Assembly (NCBI RefSeq): GCF_004005565.1
Contig: NZ_SADD01000001.1
Span: 1,420,325 to 1,484,324 of the forward strand
DNA: 64,000 nucleotides
Direction of reading: 5' to 3'
Origin: Lujinxingia sediminis
GTDB lineage: Bacteria; Myxococcota_A; Bradymonadia; Bradymonadales; Bradymonadaceae
Notes under the pieces: model-generated
Database searches by the model: none
What the model was told of the DNA's origin: nothing
Seen by the model: the letters and a program-made list of their open reading frames with translations, nothing else
Program-made: the position numbers and the translations under genes
Shown here: piece by piece, positions 18,295 through 30,717 of the stretch
How the letters are laid out: the number at the start of each line of letters is the position of its first letter
Position numbering within the stretch: the stretch's first letter is position 1

Positions 18295-18493
18295 GGCGAC
18301 TTCGAATTCAGGGCCAGGGAACGGGCCGCCATTGTGGCGTATTTCGGTCCTCAAGACCACCCGTTTCCTTACCCCTGCTGCTGAAAAGGTTGGCCCCTGG
18401 CCTCCCGCTTCAGCCCTCTCGACCATTTTCCCGTCGCGGCTATCTGATCCTTCGTAGAAGGTCGCGCCTCCTTGCAGCCCGTGTCGAGGCCTC
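18295..18493. promoter_or_regulatory. Divergent promoter region of kinase 1 and the FHA/sigma-54 activator
   Basis: These 199 bases separate the two divergent starts and must carry both promoters. I looked for a GG-N10-GC sigma-54 element on the rightward side and found none with correct spacing. No clear operator is visible. Confidence 0.4.
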
Positions 18494-19933
18494 ATGGCGC
18501 CCAACGATTCCTATCCCGCACAGTTTCAGCCCACCAAGATCGCGTACATCAACGGCGATCCGAAGACTGTGCACATCCGCCGTGCCCAGCTGATCATCAA
18601 CCCTGGCGCCGAGAACCAGCGCGAAGTGATCTTCGACCAGAACGTCATCAAAATTGGCGCACTCGAAGACAACGACGTGGTCCTCGACGACGAAACGGTC
18701 AGCCGCAACCACTGCCGCATCGTTCAGGAAGACGACCACTACGTGGTCATCGACCAGGGCTCCACCAACGGCACGCACATCAACGGGGTGCGCATCCGCG
18801 AGGCGTTTCTCTCGCCCAACGTGATCCTCTGTGTAGGCAACACCAACATCCGTTTTCGCCCGATCGACGAGCAGGTCGCGGTCGAGCCCTCACGCACCGA
18901 GCGTCTGGGCAACATCGTGGGCCGCTCTGTGAAGATGCGCGAGATCTTCGACATCCTCTCCAAGATCGCCCCGACCGCCGCTACCGTGGTCATCGAAGGC
19001 GAGACCGGCACGGGCAAAGAAGTCGTCGCGCAGACGATCCACCAGATGAGCCCGCGCAAAGACAAACCCTTCATCGTTTTCGATTGCGGTGCCGTGCCCG
19101 AGAGCCTCATTGAGAGCGAGCTCTTCGGCCACGAAAAAGGCAGCTTCACCGGCGCGATCATGACCCGCAAAGGCCTCTTTGAGATGGCCCAGGGCGGTAC
19201 GATCTTCCTCGATGAGTTGGGCGAGCTCTCCATCGACCTCCAGCCGAAGCTCCTGCGCGTGTTGGAGCAGCGAGAGGTGCGCCGGGTGGGCTCCAACAAA
19301 CCCATTCCCATCAACGTACGCGTCGTCGCTGCGACCAACCGCTCTCTGGAAGACGAGGTCAAAGAGGGACGCTTCCGCGAAGACCTCTTCTACCGCTTAA
19401 GCGTGGTACGCCTCTTCTTGCCCGCGCTGCGCGAGCGCGTCGAAGATATTCCTCTGCTGGTCGAGCACTTCCTCAAGCACCTCGACTGCAACCTGGACTT
19501 CGATGGCGAACGCCGCCTTCAGAGCGTGCAACCTGAGGCGCTGGCCGCGCTGATGGCCTATGAATGGCCGGGCAATGTGCGCGAGCTTGCTAACGCGATT
19601 GAGCGGGCCTGCTCCTTTGCGGAGACCGACATGCTGCAGCTGGCCGATCTTCCCGACTACATCGCCGGGCAGCGACCACGCAACGTCGACTCCGGCCCCC
19701 TTGATGAAGATGATCAGTGGAGTGAGATCCCGGCCAAAGCCGAGCTCAAGGAGCAACCCTTTAAAGAGGCCAAAGAGCAGTGGATCTCCTCGTTTGAGCG
19801 CGACTATATCGCCGAGCTCCTCTCCCGCCACGGCGGCAACATCAGCCAGGCCGCCCGCGAGGCTGATATCGACCGCAAGTACTTCCGTAAGCTGATGACG
19901 AAGTACGGGATCGTGGCCGACGAGATCATCTAG
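18494..19933 (+). CDS. FHA-domain sigma-54-dependent transcriptional activator
   Basis: A 479-aa enhancer-binding protein. An FHA domain (about 45-122) with phosphopeptide-binding motifs SRNHC and STNGTHING replaces the usual receiver. The AAA+ domain (about 140-375) has Walker A GETGTGKE (169-176), the sigma-54 contact loop GSFTGA (216-221, a minor variant of GAFTGA) and Walker B FLDELGEL (238-245). A Fis-type helix-turn-helix closes the protein (NISQAAREADIDRKYFRKL). All parts needed for sigma-54 activation are present. FHA activators respond to Thr-phosphorylated partners, and two Ser/Thr kinases flank the gene, so a kinase-to-promoter pathway is a reasonable inference. Confidence 0.93.
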   Translation: MAPNDSYPAQFQPTKIAYINGDPKTVHIRRAQLIINPGAENQREVIFDQNVIKIGALEDNDVVLDDETVSRNHCRIVQEDDHYVVIDQGSTNGTHINGVRIREAFLSPNVILCVGNTNIRFRPIDEQVAVEPSRTERLGNIVGRSVKMREIFDILSKIAPTAATVVIEGETGTGKEVVAQTIHQMSPRKDKPFIVFDCGAVPESLIESELFGHEKGSFTGAIMTRKGLFEMAQGGTIFLDELGELSIDLQPKLLRVLEQREVRRVGSNKPIPINVRVVAATNRSLEDEVKEGRFREDLFYRLSVVRLFLPALRERVEDIPLLVEHFLKHLDCNLDFDGERRLQSVQPEALAALMAYEWPGNVRELANAIERACSFAETDMLQLADLPDYIAGQRPRNVDSGPLDEDDQWSEIPAKAELKEQPFKEAKEQWISSFERDYIAELLSRHGGNISQAAREADIDRKYFRKLMTKYGIVADEII

Positions 19934-19959
19934 GCCCGCCCCGCCAGAAGTGCTTAGCC

Positions 19960-22467
<2,508 letters not shown>

Positions 22468-22662
22468 GCGTGTGAAATTCACAGCGCGATCGGTGCCGGA
22501 GTATAAGGAGGGGGCTTGCAAAGCGTCAATCACAGCATTTACCCCGGCGGCGCTGGACAACACCAGGACCGGGGTGCAGGTTTGGGCGCGATGAGCCTTT
22601 GGATCCCGTAAGCGCGCCTGCGGCCGGGGTCCCTGCCCCTTCTTCAGCACAGAGAGCGACGT

Positions 22663-23721
22663 ATGAGCAGTCCGGATATCTCCGATCGAAAACGCGACCA
22701 TATCGAACTTTGCGCCGACCAGGACGTGGAGGCACGCATCAAGACCAACCTGCTCGACGCGGTGGAGCTCTTTCATGATTCGCTGCCGGAGCTCGATGTG
22801 GACGCTCTCGATCTGAGTGTGGAGTTTGCGGGCAAACGCTTAAACGCGCCGCTTTTGATCACCGGAATGACGGGCGGAGCGCCGGAGGCCGAACGCATCA
22901 ACAAAGAGCTCGCGCTGGTTGCCCAGGAGCTGGGACTTGCCTTCGGAGTGGGAAGTCAGCGCGCAATGGCCAAAAACCCCGAGCTCACGGCGACGTATCA
23001 GGTACGCGATATCGCGCCGGACATCTGCCTTTTAGGTAACATCGGCGCGGTGCAGGCCGCCGAGATGAGCACCGCGCAGGCCGAAGATCTGGTGGGCGCC
23101 ATCGGCGCAGACGCCCTCTGCGTGCACCTCAACCCCGGGCAGGAATTGATTCAGCCCGAGGGCGACCGTGACTTTCGCGGCTGCATCGACGCCATCGCCC
23201 GCCTCGTCGAAGAGCTCTCCGTGCCGATCATCGCCAAAGAGACCGGCTGCGGGCTCTCGCCGCGGACGCTCGACCGCCTTCTGAAGATCGGCGTTAGTCA
23301 CGTCGACACCTCCGGCGCCGGGGGCACCACCTGGATCGGGGTCGAGGCGATGCGTGCGCCGACCGATCAGCAGAGCCTCGGTGAACTCTACTGGGATTGG
23401 GGTGTGCCAACGGCCGCCTCCATCGTGTACGCGAAACGCCGCGGAATGCATGTCATCGGCTCGGGCGGGCTACGCTCCGGTTATGACGCGGCCCGCGCCA
23501 TCGCCCTGGGAGCGGACATCGCGGGCATGGCACTCCCCTGGCTTCGCGCGTGCTATAACGAAGGTGCTCCCGGCGCTCGCGCCTTCGGCGCTCGCTGCCT
23601 CACCGCACTTCGCACGGCCATGGCACTTACCGGCTCGTCCAACGTGGACGAACTTCGCCAGGCCCCGAAGATGATCGGCCCGCGCCTGGAGCGCTGGCTT
23701 GCGGCCGACCCGCTGCGCTGA
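22663..23721 (+). CDS. fni: Type 2 isopentenyl-diphosphate delta-isomerase (FMN-dependent)
   Basis: A 352-aa FMN- and NAD(P)H-dependent enzyme interconverting IPP and DMAPP for isoprenoid synthesis. Visible motifs are RKRDHIELC at the N-terminus, ITGMTGG, GVGSQR, HLNPGQELIQPEGDRDF, KETGCGLS, DTSGAGGTTW (FMN phosphate) and GSGGLRSG. Length matches the family. No other isoprenoid gene is adjacent. It starts 195 bases from the divergent kinase 2 gene and converges with the cusA-type gene 34 bases after its stop; I see no terminator between them. Confidence 0.94.
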   Translation: MSSPDISDRKRDHIELCADQDVEARIKTNLLDAVELFHDSLPELDVDALDLSVEFAGKRLNAPLLITGMTGGAPEAERINKELALVAQELGLAFGVGSQRAMAKNPELTATYQVRDIAPDICLLGNIGAVQAAEMSTAQAEDLVGAIGADALCVHLNPGQELIQPEGDRDFRGCIDAIARLVEELSVPIIAKETGCGLSPRTLDRLLKIGVSHVDTSGAGGTTWIGVEAMRAPTDQQSLGELYWDWGVPTAASIVYAKRRGMHVIGSGGLRSGYDAARAIALGADIAGMALPWLRACYNEGAPGARAFGARCLTALRTAMALTGSSNVDELRQAPKMIGPRLERWLAADPLR

Positions 23722-23755
23722 ACACAGCGAGCCGACCTCATACCTCCAGGCTTCC

Positions 23756-26700
23756 TCAGACCGGATCGTTTTCCCCGGATTCGGTCGTCCCGTCTTCGGG
23801 CGACGGCTCCTCCTCTCGTTGCGACAGGTCGTCATCGCGAAGCTCGCCCAGGCGCAGCCGGCCCTCTTCCATGGCACAGTAGAGCGTGGGCACCACAAAG
23901 AGGGTCAAGAGCGCGATCGTCATGCCACCGACCGCCGGAACCGCCATCGGGATCATCACATCGGCACCGGTACCGTAGCTTGTAAGCACCGGCAAAAGCG
24001 CCAGAATGGTGGTCGCTGTGGTCATCAGACAGGGGCGAATACGCCGCAGCCCTGCCTCCACCACCCGCTCGCGTACCTGCGCTACGGTGTCGCTCTCGCC
24101 CTCATCGAAACGCTGTTTGAGGTAGGTTGCCATGACCACACCATCATCGGCACCAATGCCAAAGAGGGCGATGAATCCGACCCAGACCGCGACGCTCAGG
24201 TTCATGGGCCCGATCTGGAAGATCTCGCGCAACGAGACGCCAAAAAAGCTCACATCCAGAAACCAGGGCTGACCGTAGAGCCAGATCAACAAGAACCCGC
24301 CACCGAAGGCGACGGCCACCCCGCTGAAGATAATCAGCGAGGTCAGCAGCGAGCGAAACTGCAGGTAGATGAGCAACGCGATGATCACCAGGATCAGCGG
24401 CACCAGGATGCGCAGGCGCGCCTCGGCCCGAAGCGAGTTCTCATAACTTCCCGCAAAGCTCAGGCGCACACCTTCTTCCAGGGTAAGTTCGCCGCGATCG
24501 ATGGCCTGGTCGAGCGTTTGACGCACGCTCTCCACGACGCTGACCTCACTTGTGCCCTCAGCGGCATCGAACATCACGTAGGCCACCAGTGCGGAGTTTT
24601 CACTGCGGATCATCTCCGGACCGCGCTCGTAGCGCACCGTCGCAAACTCACCGAGCGGTAGCTGCGCACCGCTGGTCGTAGGCACAAGAATGCGGCCAAT
24701 GGCGTCCGGGTCATCGCGAAGCTCACGCGGGTAGCGCACGCGCATCTCAAAACGCTCGCGTCCCTCGACCGTCTGGCCAACGCTGATACCGCCGATGGAC
24801 GCCTCGACCACCTGCTGGAACGTCGCCATCGACACGCCGTATCGCTCCAGGCGAGCGCGGTCGGGCTCGATGATGAGGTACGGCTTACCCACGGGGCGAT
24901 CGGCGTTGACGGCTCCCTGGTTGACCAGGGGGTGCTCTCTCAGAAGTGCCTGAATCTGCAACGCAGCGTCAGCCAGATCTTCCAGCGTCTCTCCCTGAAG
25001 GCGTACCGCCATCGGCGCGCGAATGCCGCTCTGCAGCATGACCAGCCGCGTGCTGATGGGCTGTAGAAGCGGCGCGGTGGTCAGGCCAGGAATATGGCGC
25101 GCCACATCGACCAGCTCATCCCAGATGTCTTCGGGACGGCGAATCGTATCGCGCCACTGGCGGAAGGGACGACCGCCCGGATCTTCGATCAGTCCACCGG
25201 TTTCATCGCGAACAAACTCCCCATCTGCATCAACCTTAAAGCGCACCCTGCGGCCATGCTCGTCGAGCACGTATTCGGGTTTGTACTGAATGATCGTCTC
25301 GACCATCGCCACCGGGGCCGGATCGAGCGCGCTCTCAGCGCGGCCGAGCTTGCCGACGGAAACTTCCACCTCGGGCACCGTTTCAAAGAGAAGGTCGAGG
25401 CTCGCGAGCATATCGCGGGCCTCCCCCAGCGAGCCGTGAGGCATGGTCGAGGGCATGTAGAGGAAGGTGCCCTCATCGAGATCCGGCATGAACTCGCGCT
25501 CCAGCCCGGGGAAGGCATGATGGAGCCATTGGCCCGGGGCGCTCTTATGAAACGCGTCGGGCATCCAGCCAAAGATCGTCGAGAAGCCCAGCCAGATCGT
25601 CAGGCCCAGCACGACGACCAACGCCGGAGCGGGCAAGAAGATCGCCTTATGAGCCAGCACCCAGCGAAGCAGCGTGGGATAGAGGATGCGAAAGAGCCAA
25701 AACGAGCCCAGCACAAAGCCGACGACGAGCGCCACAACGAACAGGTTGGCCACCACACCCTGCCCCGCTCCCAGGGGCATCCAGGACGTGGTGAGCAGCC
25801 AGGTGATGACGATCACCACCGCAGCAAGCCCCACCCACTGCAAGGCGCGCCGCGCCCAGCGGTGGGCGGGGGTGTCCTGCCAGAAAGCGCGACTGTTGAG
25901 GACATCGTCAACGACCCAGGCCAGGCTCGAGATCAGAAGGGCCACACCCACGCCCGCGTGAACGAGGAAGGTGAGCGCAAGAGCGCCGGCGGTGGCTGCC
26001 AGCCCCAGCAAAAGGCGCGAGCGAAGCGAGCGGGCGCGCGCCCCGAGCACCCAGCTGGCCGCGGTGGGGATGATGAAGATGGCGATGATCAGACTGGCCA
26101 GCAACGCATAGGTTTTTGTGAAGGCCAGTGGCGTAAAGAGCTTACCCTCCTGCCCGGTGAGCAAAAACACCGGGAGGAAACTGACGACCGTGGTGGTGAT
26201 CGCGGTGAGAATCGCCGGTGCGACCTCCGAGGCTCCCCGGGCGATCACCGCCAGACGCGGCGCATCATCGGGGGCCTCATCGAGGTGCTGGGAGATATTC
26301 TCGGTCATGATGATGCCCATATCCACCATGGTGCCGATGGCGATGGCGATACCGGCAAGGGCCACCACGTTGGCATCAACCCCGGTGTATTTCATGGCCA
26401 CAAAGGTCATGAGCACCGCCAGGGGCAAGAGCGCTGAGACAAGCAGGCTGGCACGCAAGTGCAACATGATCAGCAGGACGACCAGCACGGTGATCAAGAT
26501 CTGCTGAAAGAGCGCCAGACTGAGTGTGCCGAGTGTGCGCTCAATGAGCTCCGAACGGTCGTAGAAGGGTACGATCGTCACCTGACTGACGGTGCCGTCT
26601 TCCAGAGTGCGGGAGGGCAAAGCACGCTGGACCTCATCGATCGCATCTTTGACCTCGTCGATGACCTGTTTGGGATTGGCACCGTAGCGGGCGGTGACCA

Positions 26701-27634
26701 CGCCGCCGACCGCCTCCACGCCGCTGCGGGTAAGCGCGCCGCGGCGAATCCCCGGACCGGTGGTCACCCGGGCGACCTGCTCCACGGTCACCGTGACGCC
26801 GTCACGGGTGACCACCGGGGCGCGGGCGATATCCTTGAGCGATTCGACATAGCCCACCCCGCGGATCAGGTACTCCACCCCGTTGATCTCGGTGGTACGT
26901 GCGCCGACCTCGGCGTTGGACTGGCGCACCGCATCGGCCACCTGAGCCAGTGTGACGTCGTAGGCGCGAAGGCGGTCCGGATCGACCTCAACCTGGTACT
27001 CCCGTACGTGCCCGCCGATCGAGGCCACCTCAGCCACTCCCGGGGCGCTGGCCAGCGCGTAGCGCACCGTAAAGTCCTGCAGCGTGCGCAACTCTTCAGC
27101 CCCCCACCCGCCGGCGGGCTCCCCCTCCGGGGTTCGCCCTTCCAGCGTGTACCAGAAGACCTGACCGAGCGCCGTGGCGTCCGGCCCCAGCTGGGGTGCG
27201 ACGCCCTCGGGCAGCAGACCGCCCGGAAGACTGGCGAGGCGCTCGACCAGCCGCGCTCGCGTCCAGTAGTACTCGGCATCTTCCTCGAAGATCACGTAGA
27301 TCGACGAGAACCCGAACATGCTCGTGCTGCGGATCGTCTCGACGCCCGGCACCCCGAGAAGGGCCGTGGTCAGCGGGTAGGTGATCTGATCTTCGATATC
27401 CTGCGGAGAGCGGCCGGGCCACTCCGTAAACACGATCTGCTGGTTCTCGCCAAGGTCTGGAATCGCATCAACCGGGACCGGATCTCCGGGCTCACCGGCA
27501 CCCAGATTCACCGGCGCCACGTAAAGCCCCCAGCCGATCGCCACCAGGGTAAAGACCACCACAAGAAGACGTTGCTGAAGGACCCCTTCAATCAAGCGGG
27601 TCATGAACGAAGGTGAGGAGCTTTCAGTGTGCAT
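23756..27634 (-). CDS. cusA: Heavy-metal efflux RND transporter, CusA/CzcA type
   Basis: A 1292-aa inner-membrane proton-driven pump. Family marks include the first helix after TRLIEGVLQQRLL, WPGRSPQDIEDQITYPL, AIAIGTMVDMGIIMTENISQHL in helix 4, the second-half porter beginning REFMPDLDEGTFLYMPSTMP, and FIALFGIGADDGVVMATYLKQRF. The protein is about 240 residues longer than E. coli CusA. Most of the excess is a membrane-helix-rich insert of roughly 150 residues just before the second porter half. The ATG at 27634 overlaps the end of cusB by 11 bases, with GGGGG upstream, which supports this start over a frame to 27688. Cu/Ag versus Co/Zn/Cd specificity cannot be fixed by eye. Confidence 0.92.
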   Translation of the reverse strand: MHTESSSPSFMTRLIEGVLQQRLLVVVFTLVAIGWGLYVAPVNLGAGEPGDPVPVDAIPDLGENQQIVFTEWPGRSPQDIEDQITYPLTTALLGVPGVETIRSTSMFGFSSIYVIFEEDAEYYWTRARLVERLASLPGGLLPEGVAPQLGPDATALGQVFWYTLEGRTPEGEPAGGWGAEELRTLQDFTVRYALASAPGVAEVASIGGHVREYQVEVDPDRLRAYDVTLAQVADAVRQSNAEVGARTTEINGVEYLIRGVGYVESLKDIARAPVVTRDGVTVTVEQVARVTTGPGIRRGALTRSGVEAVGGVVTARYGANPKQVIDEVKDAIDEVQRALPSRTLEDGTVSQVTIVPFYDRSELIERTLGTLSLALFQQILITVLVVLLIMLHLRASLLVSALLPLAVLMTFVAMKYTGVDANVVALAGIAIAIGTMVDMGIIMTENISQHLDEAPDDAPRLAVIARGASEVAPAILTAITTTVVSFLPVFLLTGQEGKLFTPLAFTKTYALLASLIIAIFIIPTAASWVLGARARSLRSRLLLGLAATAGALALTFLVHAGVGVALLISSLAWVVDDVLNSRAFWQDTPAHRWARRALQWVGLAAVVIVITWLLTTSWMPLGAGQGVVANLFVVALVVGFVLGSFWLFRILYPTLLRWVLAHKAIFLPAPALVVVLGLTIWLGFSTIFGWMPDAFHKSAPGQWLHHAFPGLEREFMPDLDEGTFLYMPSTMPHGSLGEARDMLASLDLLFETVPEVEVSVGKLGRAESALDPAPVAMVETIIQYKPEYVLDEHGRRVRFKVDADGEFVRDETGGLIEDPGGRPFRQWRDTIRRPEDIWDELVDVARHIPGLTTAPLLQPISTRLVMLQSGIRAPMAVRLQGETLEDLADAALQIQALLREHPLVNQGAVNADRPVGKPYLIIEPDRARLERYGVSMATFQQVVEASIGGISVGQTVEGRERFEMRVRYPRELRDDPDAIGRILVPTTSGAQLPLGEFATVRYERGPEMIRSENSALVAYVMFDAAEGTSEVSVVESVRQTLDQAIDRGELTLEEGVRLSFAGSYENSLRAEARLRILVPLILVIIALLIYLQFRSLLTSLIIFSGVAVAFGGGFLLIWLYGQPWFLDVSFFGVSLREIFQIGPMNLSVAVWVGFIALFGIGADDGVVMATYLKQRFDEGESDTVAQVRERVVEAGLRRIRPCLMTTATTILALLPVLTSYGTGADVMIPMAVPAVGGMTIALLTLFVVPTLYCAMEEGRLRLGELRDDDLSQREEEPSPEDGTTESGENDPV

Positions 27635-29150
27635 GATCCCCCCCGCTGTGGTCGTGGCTGTGCTGGGAAGCATCGCCGGCCTCTTCATCGCTGTCGGCGC
27701 CCTTCTCCACTAAAAACATCCCGCAGACCGGGCATTCACCCGACTCAGGGTGGGCATAGTGCGTGGTGCCCATATCGCAGTACCAGCTCCCCTCGGGCAG
27801 GCGCGCTGGATCGATGGGCGGGTCGAAGCGGGTTCCCTGTGCGTCGACCTCCACAGGTTCATGGTCGTTGTGTTCGCTCATCATGGAGGGGCCTCCACGA
27901 ATCTGAAGCGAGGCGTCAATACGGAAGGCCCCCTGGGCGGCAACCTCATCGCCGGCCTTGAGCCCCTCTTTGATGACCACGCGTTCGCCCACGCGATCAC
28001 CGAGTTCCACCTGCACCGGAACATAGGCGGGCCGCTCAAGCGACGAATCCAATCGGTAGACCATCGAACGCGAGCCAGTCCACAGCACGGCGCTAAATGG
28101 CAACGAGAGGAGTTGGTCATCGCCGACGCGGCGCTCCAATGAGGCCTCCACAAACATGCCCGGCCGAAGCTGACCCTCGTCGTTTGGCAGCGGTACCCGC
28201 GCGAGCATCACTCGCCGCTCGGGCTCGATTTCGGGAGCGAGAAAATCAACGCGTCCCTCCAGCGTGCGATCCAGCGCCGGCACGCTCACGGCAACCGGCT
28301 GCCCCACCTCCACGCGCGCGATATCTTGCTCAAAGATCTCCAGCTGGGCCCAGACCGTGTCGAGCGCAGCCAGAGAGACAATCGGCTGGCCGGTCGTCAC
28401 ATAGTCGCCCACCGACACCAGGCGCTCTCGCACCGTTCCGCTGGCCTGCGCGAAGACATCGACGGTCTCGCGGGCGACGCCCTCGGCCAGCACCGCATCG
28501 ATCTGCCGGGAGTCCATCCCGAGCAGACGAAGCTCGTCGCGTACCGCGCGCATCGACGCCTGCGCGGCTGACGTGCGCGAGGGGCTGTCGACGCTGCGAG
28601 CCTGCTCAAGGTTGCGTTGGGCCTGAATCAATGTCTGCTGCGCGCTCAGGAGCTCCGGGCTGTAGATGCGGGCGATACGCTGGCCGCGCTTCACCGTCTC
28701 ACCACGGGCGTGGACATAAAGTCGTTCGATGCGTCCGCCCACCCAGGCACTGAGGTCGACCTCGGCCTTTTCACTGACTTCGATCCGACCAAAAACCTCC
28801 AGACGATCGTCGAGGGGACCGGCTTCCACCCGCGCATTGGCGACGCCTGCAAGTTTTCTGGCGCCTTCGGAGAGCCGCACGGAGGGGACATCCCCCTCGT
28901 CGCCACTGGAACCGCCGGGCACAAGATCCATAAAGCAGATCGGGCAGGTGCCCGGACCATCCTGACGCACCTGGGGGTGCATCGGACAGACGTATTCTTC
29001 GGTCTCAGCCTCTTCGGCTGAAGCACTCGCGTCGGCGCCAGCCGCATCTTTGGCAGACGTCTCATCGGAGCAACCAAGAGCAGAAAGGGTCAGCATCCCC
29101 AACACGATCGCACATGCGACGGGACTGCCGGGTCGTGTAAACATCGTCAT
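27624..29150 (-). CDS. cusB: Heavy-metal efflux periplasmic adaptor (CusB type) with two Cys-rich metal-binding modules
   Basis: A 508-aa membrane-fusion lipoprotein (lipobox Cys27) joining the RND pump to the outer-membrane channel. Residues 52-80 hold a heavy-metal-binding module (YVCPMHPQV ... GTCPICFMDLVPG). The barrel-sandwich and hairpin core follows (about 95-420, with LDDRLEVFGRIEVSEKAEVD and VDVFAQASGTVRE). Near the C-terminus is a second CxM/CPVCGMFL module (about 450-480) and a His-rich tail. Two such modules in one adaptor suggest strong capture of Cu or Ag before export. The start overlaps the end of cusC by 4 bases (ATGA) and the end overlaps cusA by 11 bases, a tight operon. 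Confidence 0.92.
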   Translation of the reverse strand: MTMFTRPGSPVACAIVLGMLTLSALGCSDETSAKDAAGADASASAEEAETEEYVCPMHPQVRQDGPGTCPICFMDLVPGGSSGDEGDVPSVRLSEGARKLAGVANARVEAGPLDDRLEVFGRIEVSEKAEVDLSAWVGGRIERLYVHARGETVKRGQRIARIYSPELLSAQQTLIQAQRNLEQARSVDSPSRTSAAQASMRAVRDELRLLGMDSRQIDAVLAEGVARETVDVFAQASGTVRERLVSVGDYVTTGQPIVSLAALDTVWAQLEIFEQDIARVEVGQPVAVSVPALDRTLEGRVDFLAPEIEPERRVMLARVPLPNDEGQLRPGMFVEASLERRVGDDQLLSLPFSAVLWTGSRSMVYRLDSSLERPAYVPVQVELGDRVGERVVIKEGLKAGDEVAAQGAFRIDASLQIRGGPSMMSEHNDHEPVEVDAQGTRFDPPIDPARLPEGSWYCDMGTTHYAHPESGECPVCGMFLVEKGADSDEEAGDASQHSHDHSGGDHAH

Positions 29151-30562
29151 CGTTGACCTCGCAGAGATGCCGGGTAGGCCCAGGGGCTCTCAGCAGCGAG
29201 CTGACCGGCGCTTAAGTATTGAAGTTCGAGAAGTTGATTGGCGCGCTCGGCTTTGAGCTCGAGGTAGCGACCATGCAGGTCCCACTCCTCGCGTACCGCG
29301 CCCAGATAGTCGGTGACCGAGCGTTGACCGACCTCCACGCCGGTGAGCACCTCGGCGCTCACGAGCGAGGCCATGGGCATGAGCTCTTCGCGGTAGGCTT
29401 CCACCCGCTCGTCGGCCTGAGTGGCGCGGGAGCGCGCCGACTCCAGCTGCGCCAGAAGATCGCGCAGCGCCGCGGCGCGCGCTTCCTCGGCCGCCGAGGC
29501 ACCGGCCTGCCATCGCCTGGCCTCGGTGCCGTAGCGCCCTCCCCAGATCGGCAGCGCGATGGAGAACCCCACCTGAAAGACGTCATGACGCGGATCCGCA
29601 TGGCTGTACATCGGTGCCATGTTGCCGTAGCCGACCATGATCTGCGGAGGCGGACGAAGTTGCCGCTCCACAAGCTCCTCCTGCGCACGAGCCTGAGCCC
29701 GCTCGGCTTCAAAGCGCGCCAGCACCGGCGAGTTCGCCTCGATCATCGCAGCGAGCTCCTCGCGCGAGGGCAGATCGACGGTCCAGTCCAGGATGGCCGT
29801 CGTTTCGGGCAGATTCAGCGCATCTGTGCTCACACCCAGGAGGTTGGCCAGCCGTCCCTTTGCCGCGCGCAATCGCGCTTCTTCGTCTCGGCGCATATCT
29901 TCGAGCCCCGCCTCGGCGAGTTGCAGGCGGTAGAGATCGGAGTGTTCGGCGCGCCCCACCGGGAGGGTCGCCTCGATGATACGGCGAACATCCGCCACCA
30001 GCCCGACCTCCTCATCAACATGCAGGAGCATCTCTCGGGCGCGAGCGATGGCCACCAGTTCGCGCCGAATATCGCGCAGTATTTGGTGCGCGGCCGCGCG
30101 CTCCTCAGCGCGCGCGGCCTGCTCCATCGCCCGGGCCGGCGCCGCGCTGGCGCGGCGTGTGGCCGGCCAGGGGATGGTCTGCATCAATGTGACCATATGG
30201 TCCGTGGTCTGATGCGCCGCCCAGGGCGTGCTGAACTCGGCCATGTACTCGACGCGGGGCTCCGGCCAGCGTCCCTGCTCTACTTCAGCAGCGAGGGCAG
30301 CCTCCTCCGCACGCGACGCATAGGTACGCAGGCCCGGATGGTTCTCCAGCGCCTGCGCATCCAGCGCGGCGATGCTCTCGTCGGAAGGGGGTGTGGCCTC
30401 TACCCGGCGATGGTGCTCGCCAGAATGCGAGACGTGTTCAGGCGAAGGGTTGCTCTCGCTGCGCTCCTGCGCGCTCGACGTTGACACAAAGAGCCCGGTC
30501 GCTCCCAGCGCCACAACCCACGTGCTCACTGCGCGTATGACGCGCGGCGAATGCGTTGGCAT
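29147..30562 (-). CDS. cusC: TolC-family outer-membrane efflux channel (CusC type)
   Basis: A 471-aa outer-membrane factor. It has a signal peptide (about 1-32, ending after SSAQ) and two long helical repeats typical of TolC proteins: an ALDAQALENHPGL start, a helix-rich middle, and the PPPQIMVGYGN, GFSIALPIWGG and VEVGQRSVTDYLGA segments. The ATG at 30562 has AGAGG 8 bases upstream and places the signal sequence at the N-terminus; a frame to 30604 adds 14 unsupported residues. First gene of the cusCBA-type operon. No dedicated regulator is visible, so control is probably by a distant regulator. Confidence 0.9.
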   Translation of the reverse strand: MPTHSPRVIRAVSTWVVALGATGLFVSTSSAQERSESNPSPEHVSHSGEHHRRVEATPPSDESIAALDAQALENHPGLRTYASRAEEAALAAEVEQGRWPEPRVEYMAEFSTPWAAHQTTDHMVTLMQTIPWPATRRASAAPARAMEQAARAEERAAAHQILRDIRRELVAIARAREMLLHVDEEVGLVADVRRIIEATLPVGRAEHSDLYRLQLAEAGLEDMRRDEEARLRAAKGRLANLLGVSTDALNLPETTAILDWTVDLPSREELAAMIEANSPVLARFEAERAQARAQEELVERQLRPPPQIMVGYGNMAPMYSHADPRHDVFQVGFSIALPIWGGRYGTEARRWQAGASAAEEARAAALRDLLAQLESARSRATQADERVEAYREELMPMASLVSAEVLTGVEVGQRSVTDYLGAVREEWDLHGRYLELKAERANQLLELQYLSAGQLAAESPWAYPASLRGQR

Positions 30563-30690
30563 GATCCTACCTCTTAAGCCCTCGAAAAGGGGCTCAATCC
30601 ACATGCAGAGGTGTCTGTCGATCGCAAAAGGATCGAAAACACCGCCACAACTGTATTAGAAAGGGACGAATGCAACGTGGCGCCGGTCGG

Positions 30691-30714
30691 CGCGCGCCTC
30701 ATCGAAGGCGCGCG
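30691..30714 (-). terminator. Hairpin between the Cys/His-rich gene and cusC
   Basis: A 9-bp GC stem (30691-30699 with 30706-30714) and a 6-base loop begin 3 bases after the stop of the small upstream gene. There is no T-run, so it could be a weak terminator, attenuator or mRNA end stabiliser, letting part of the transcription continue into cusCBA. Confidence 0.4.
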
Positions 30715-30717
30715 TCG

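Noticed and set aside
25094..26437. A 447-codon plus-strand frame
   Set aside because: It is antisense to the RND pump gene, is low in hydrophobic residues, and has no motif.
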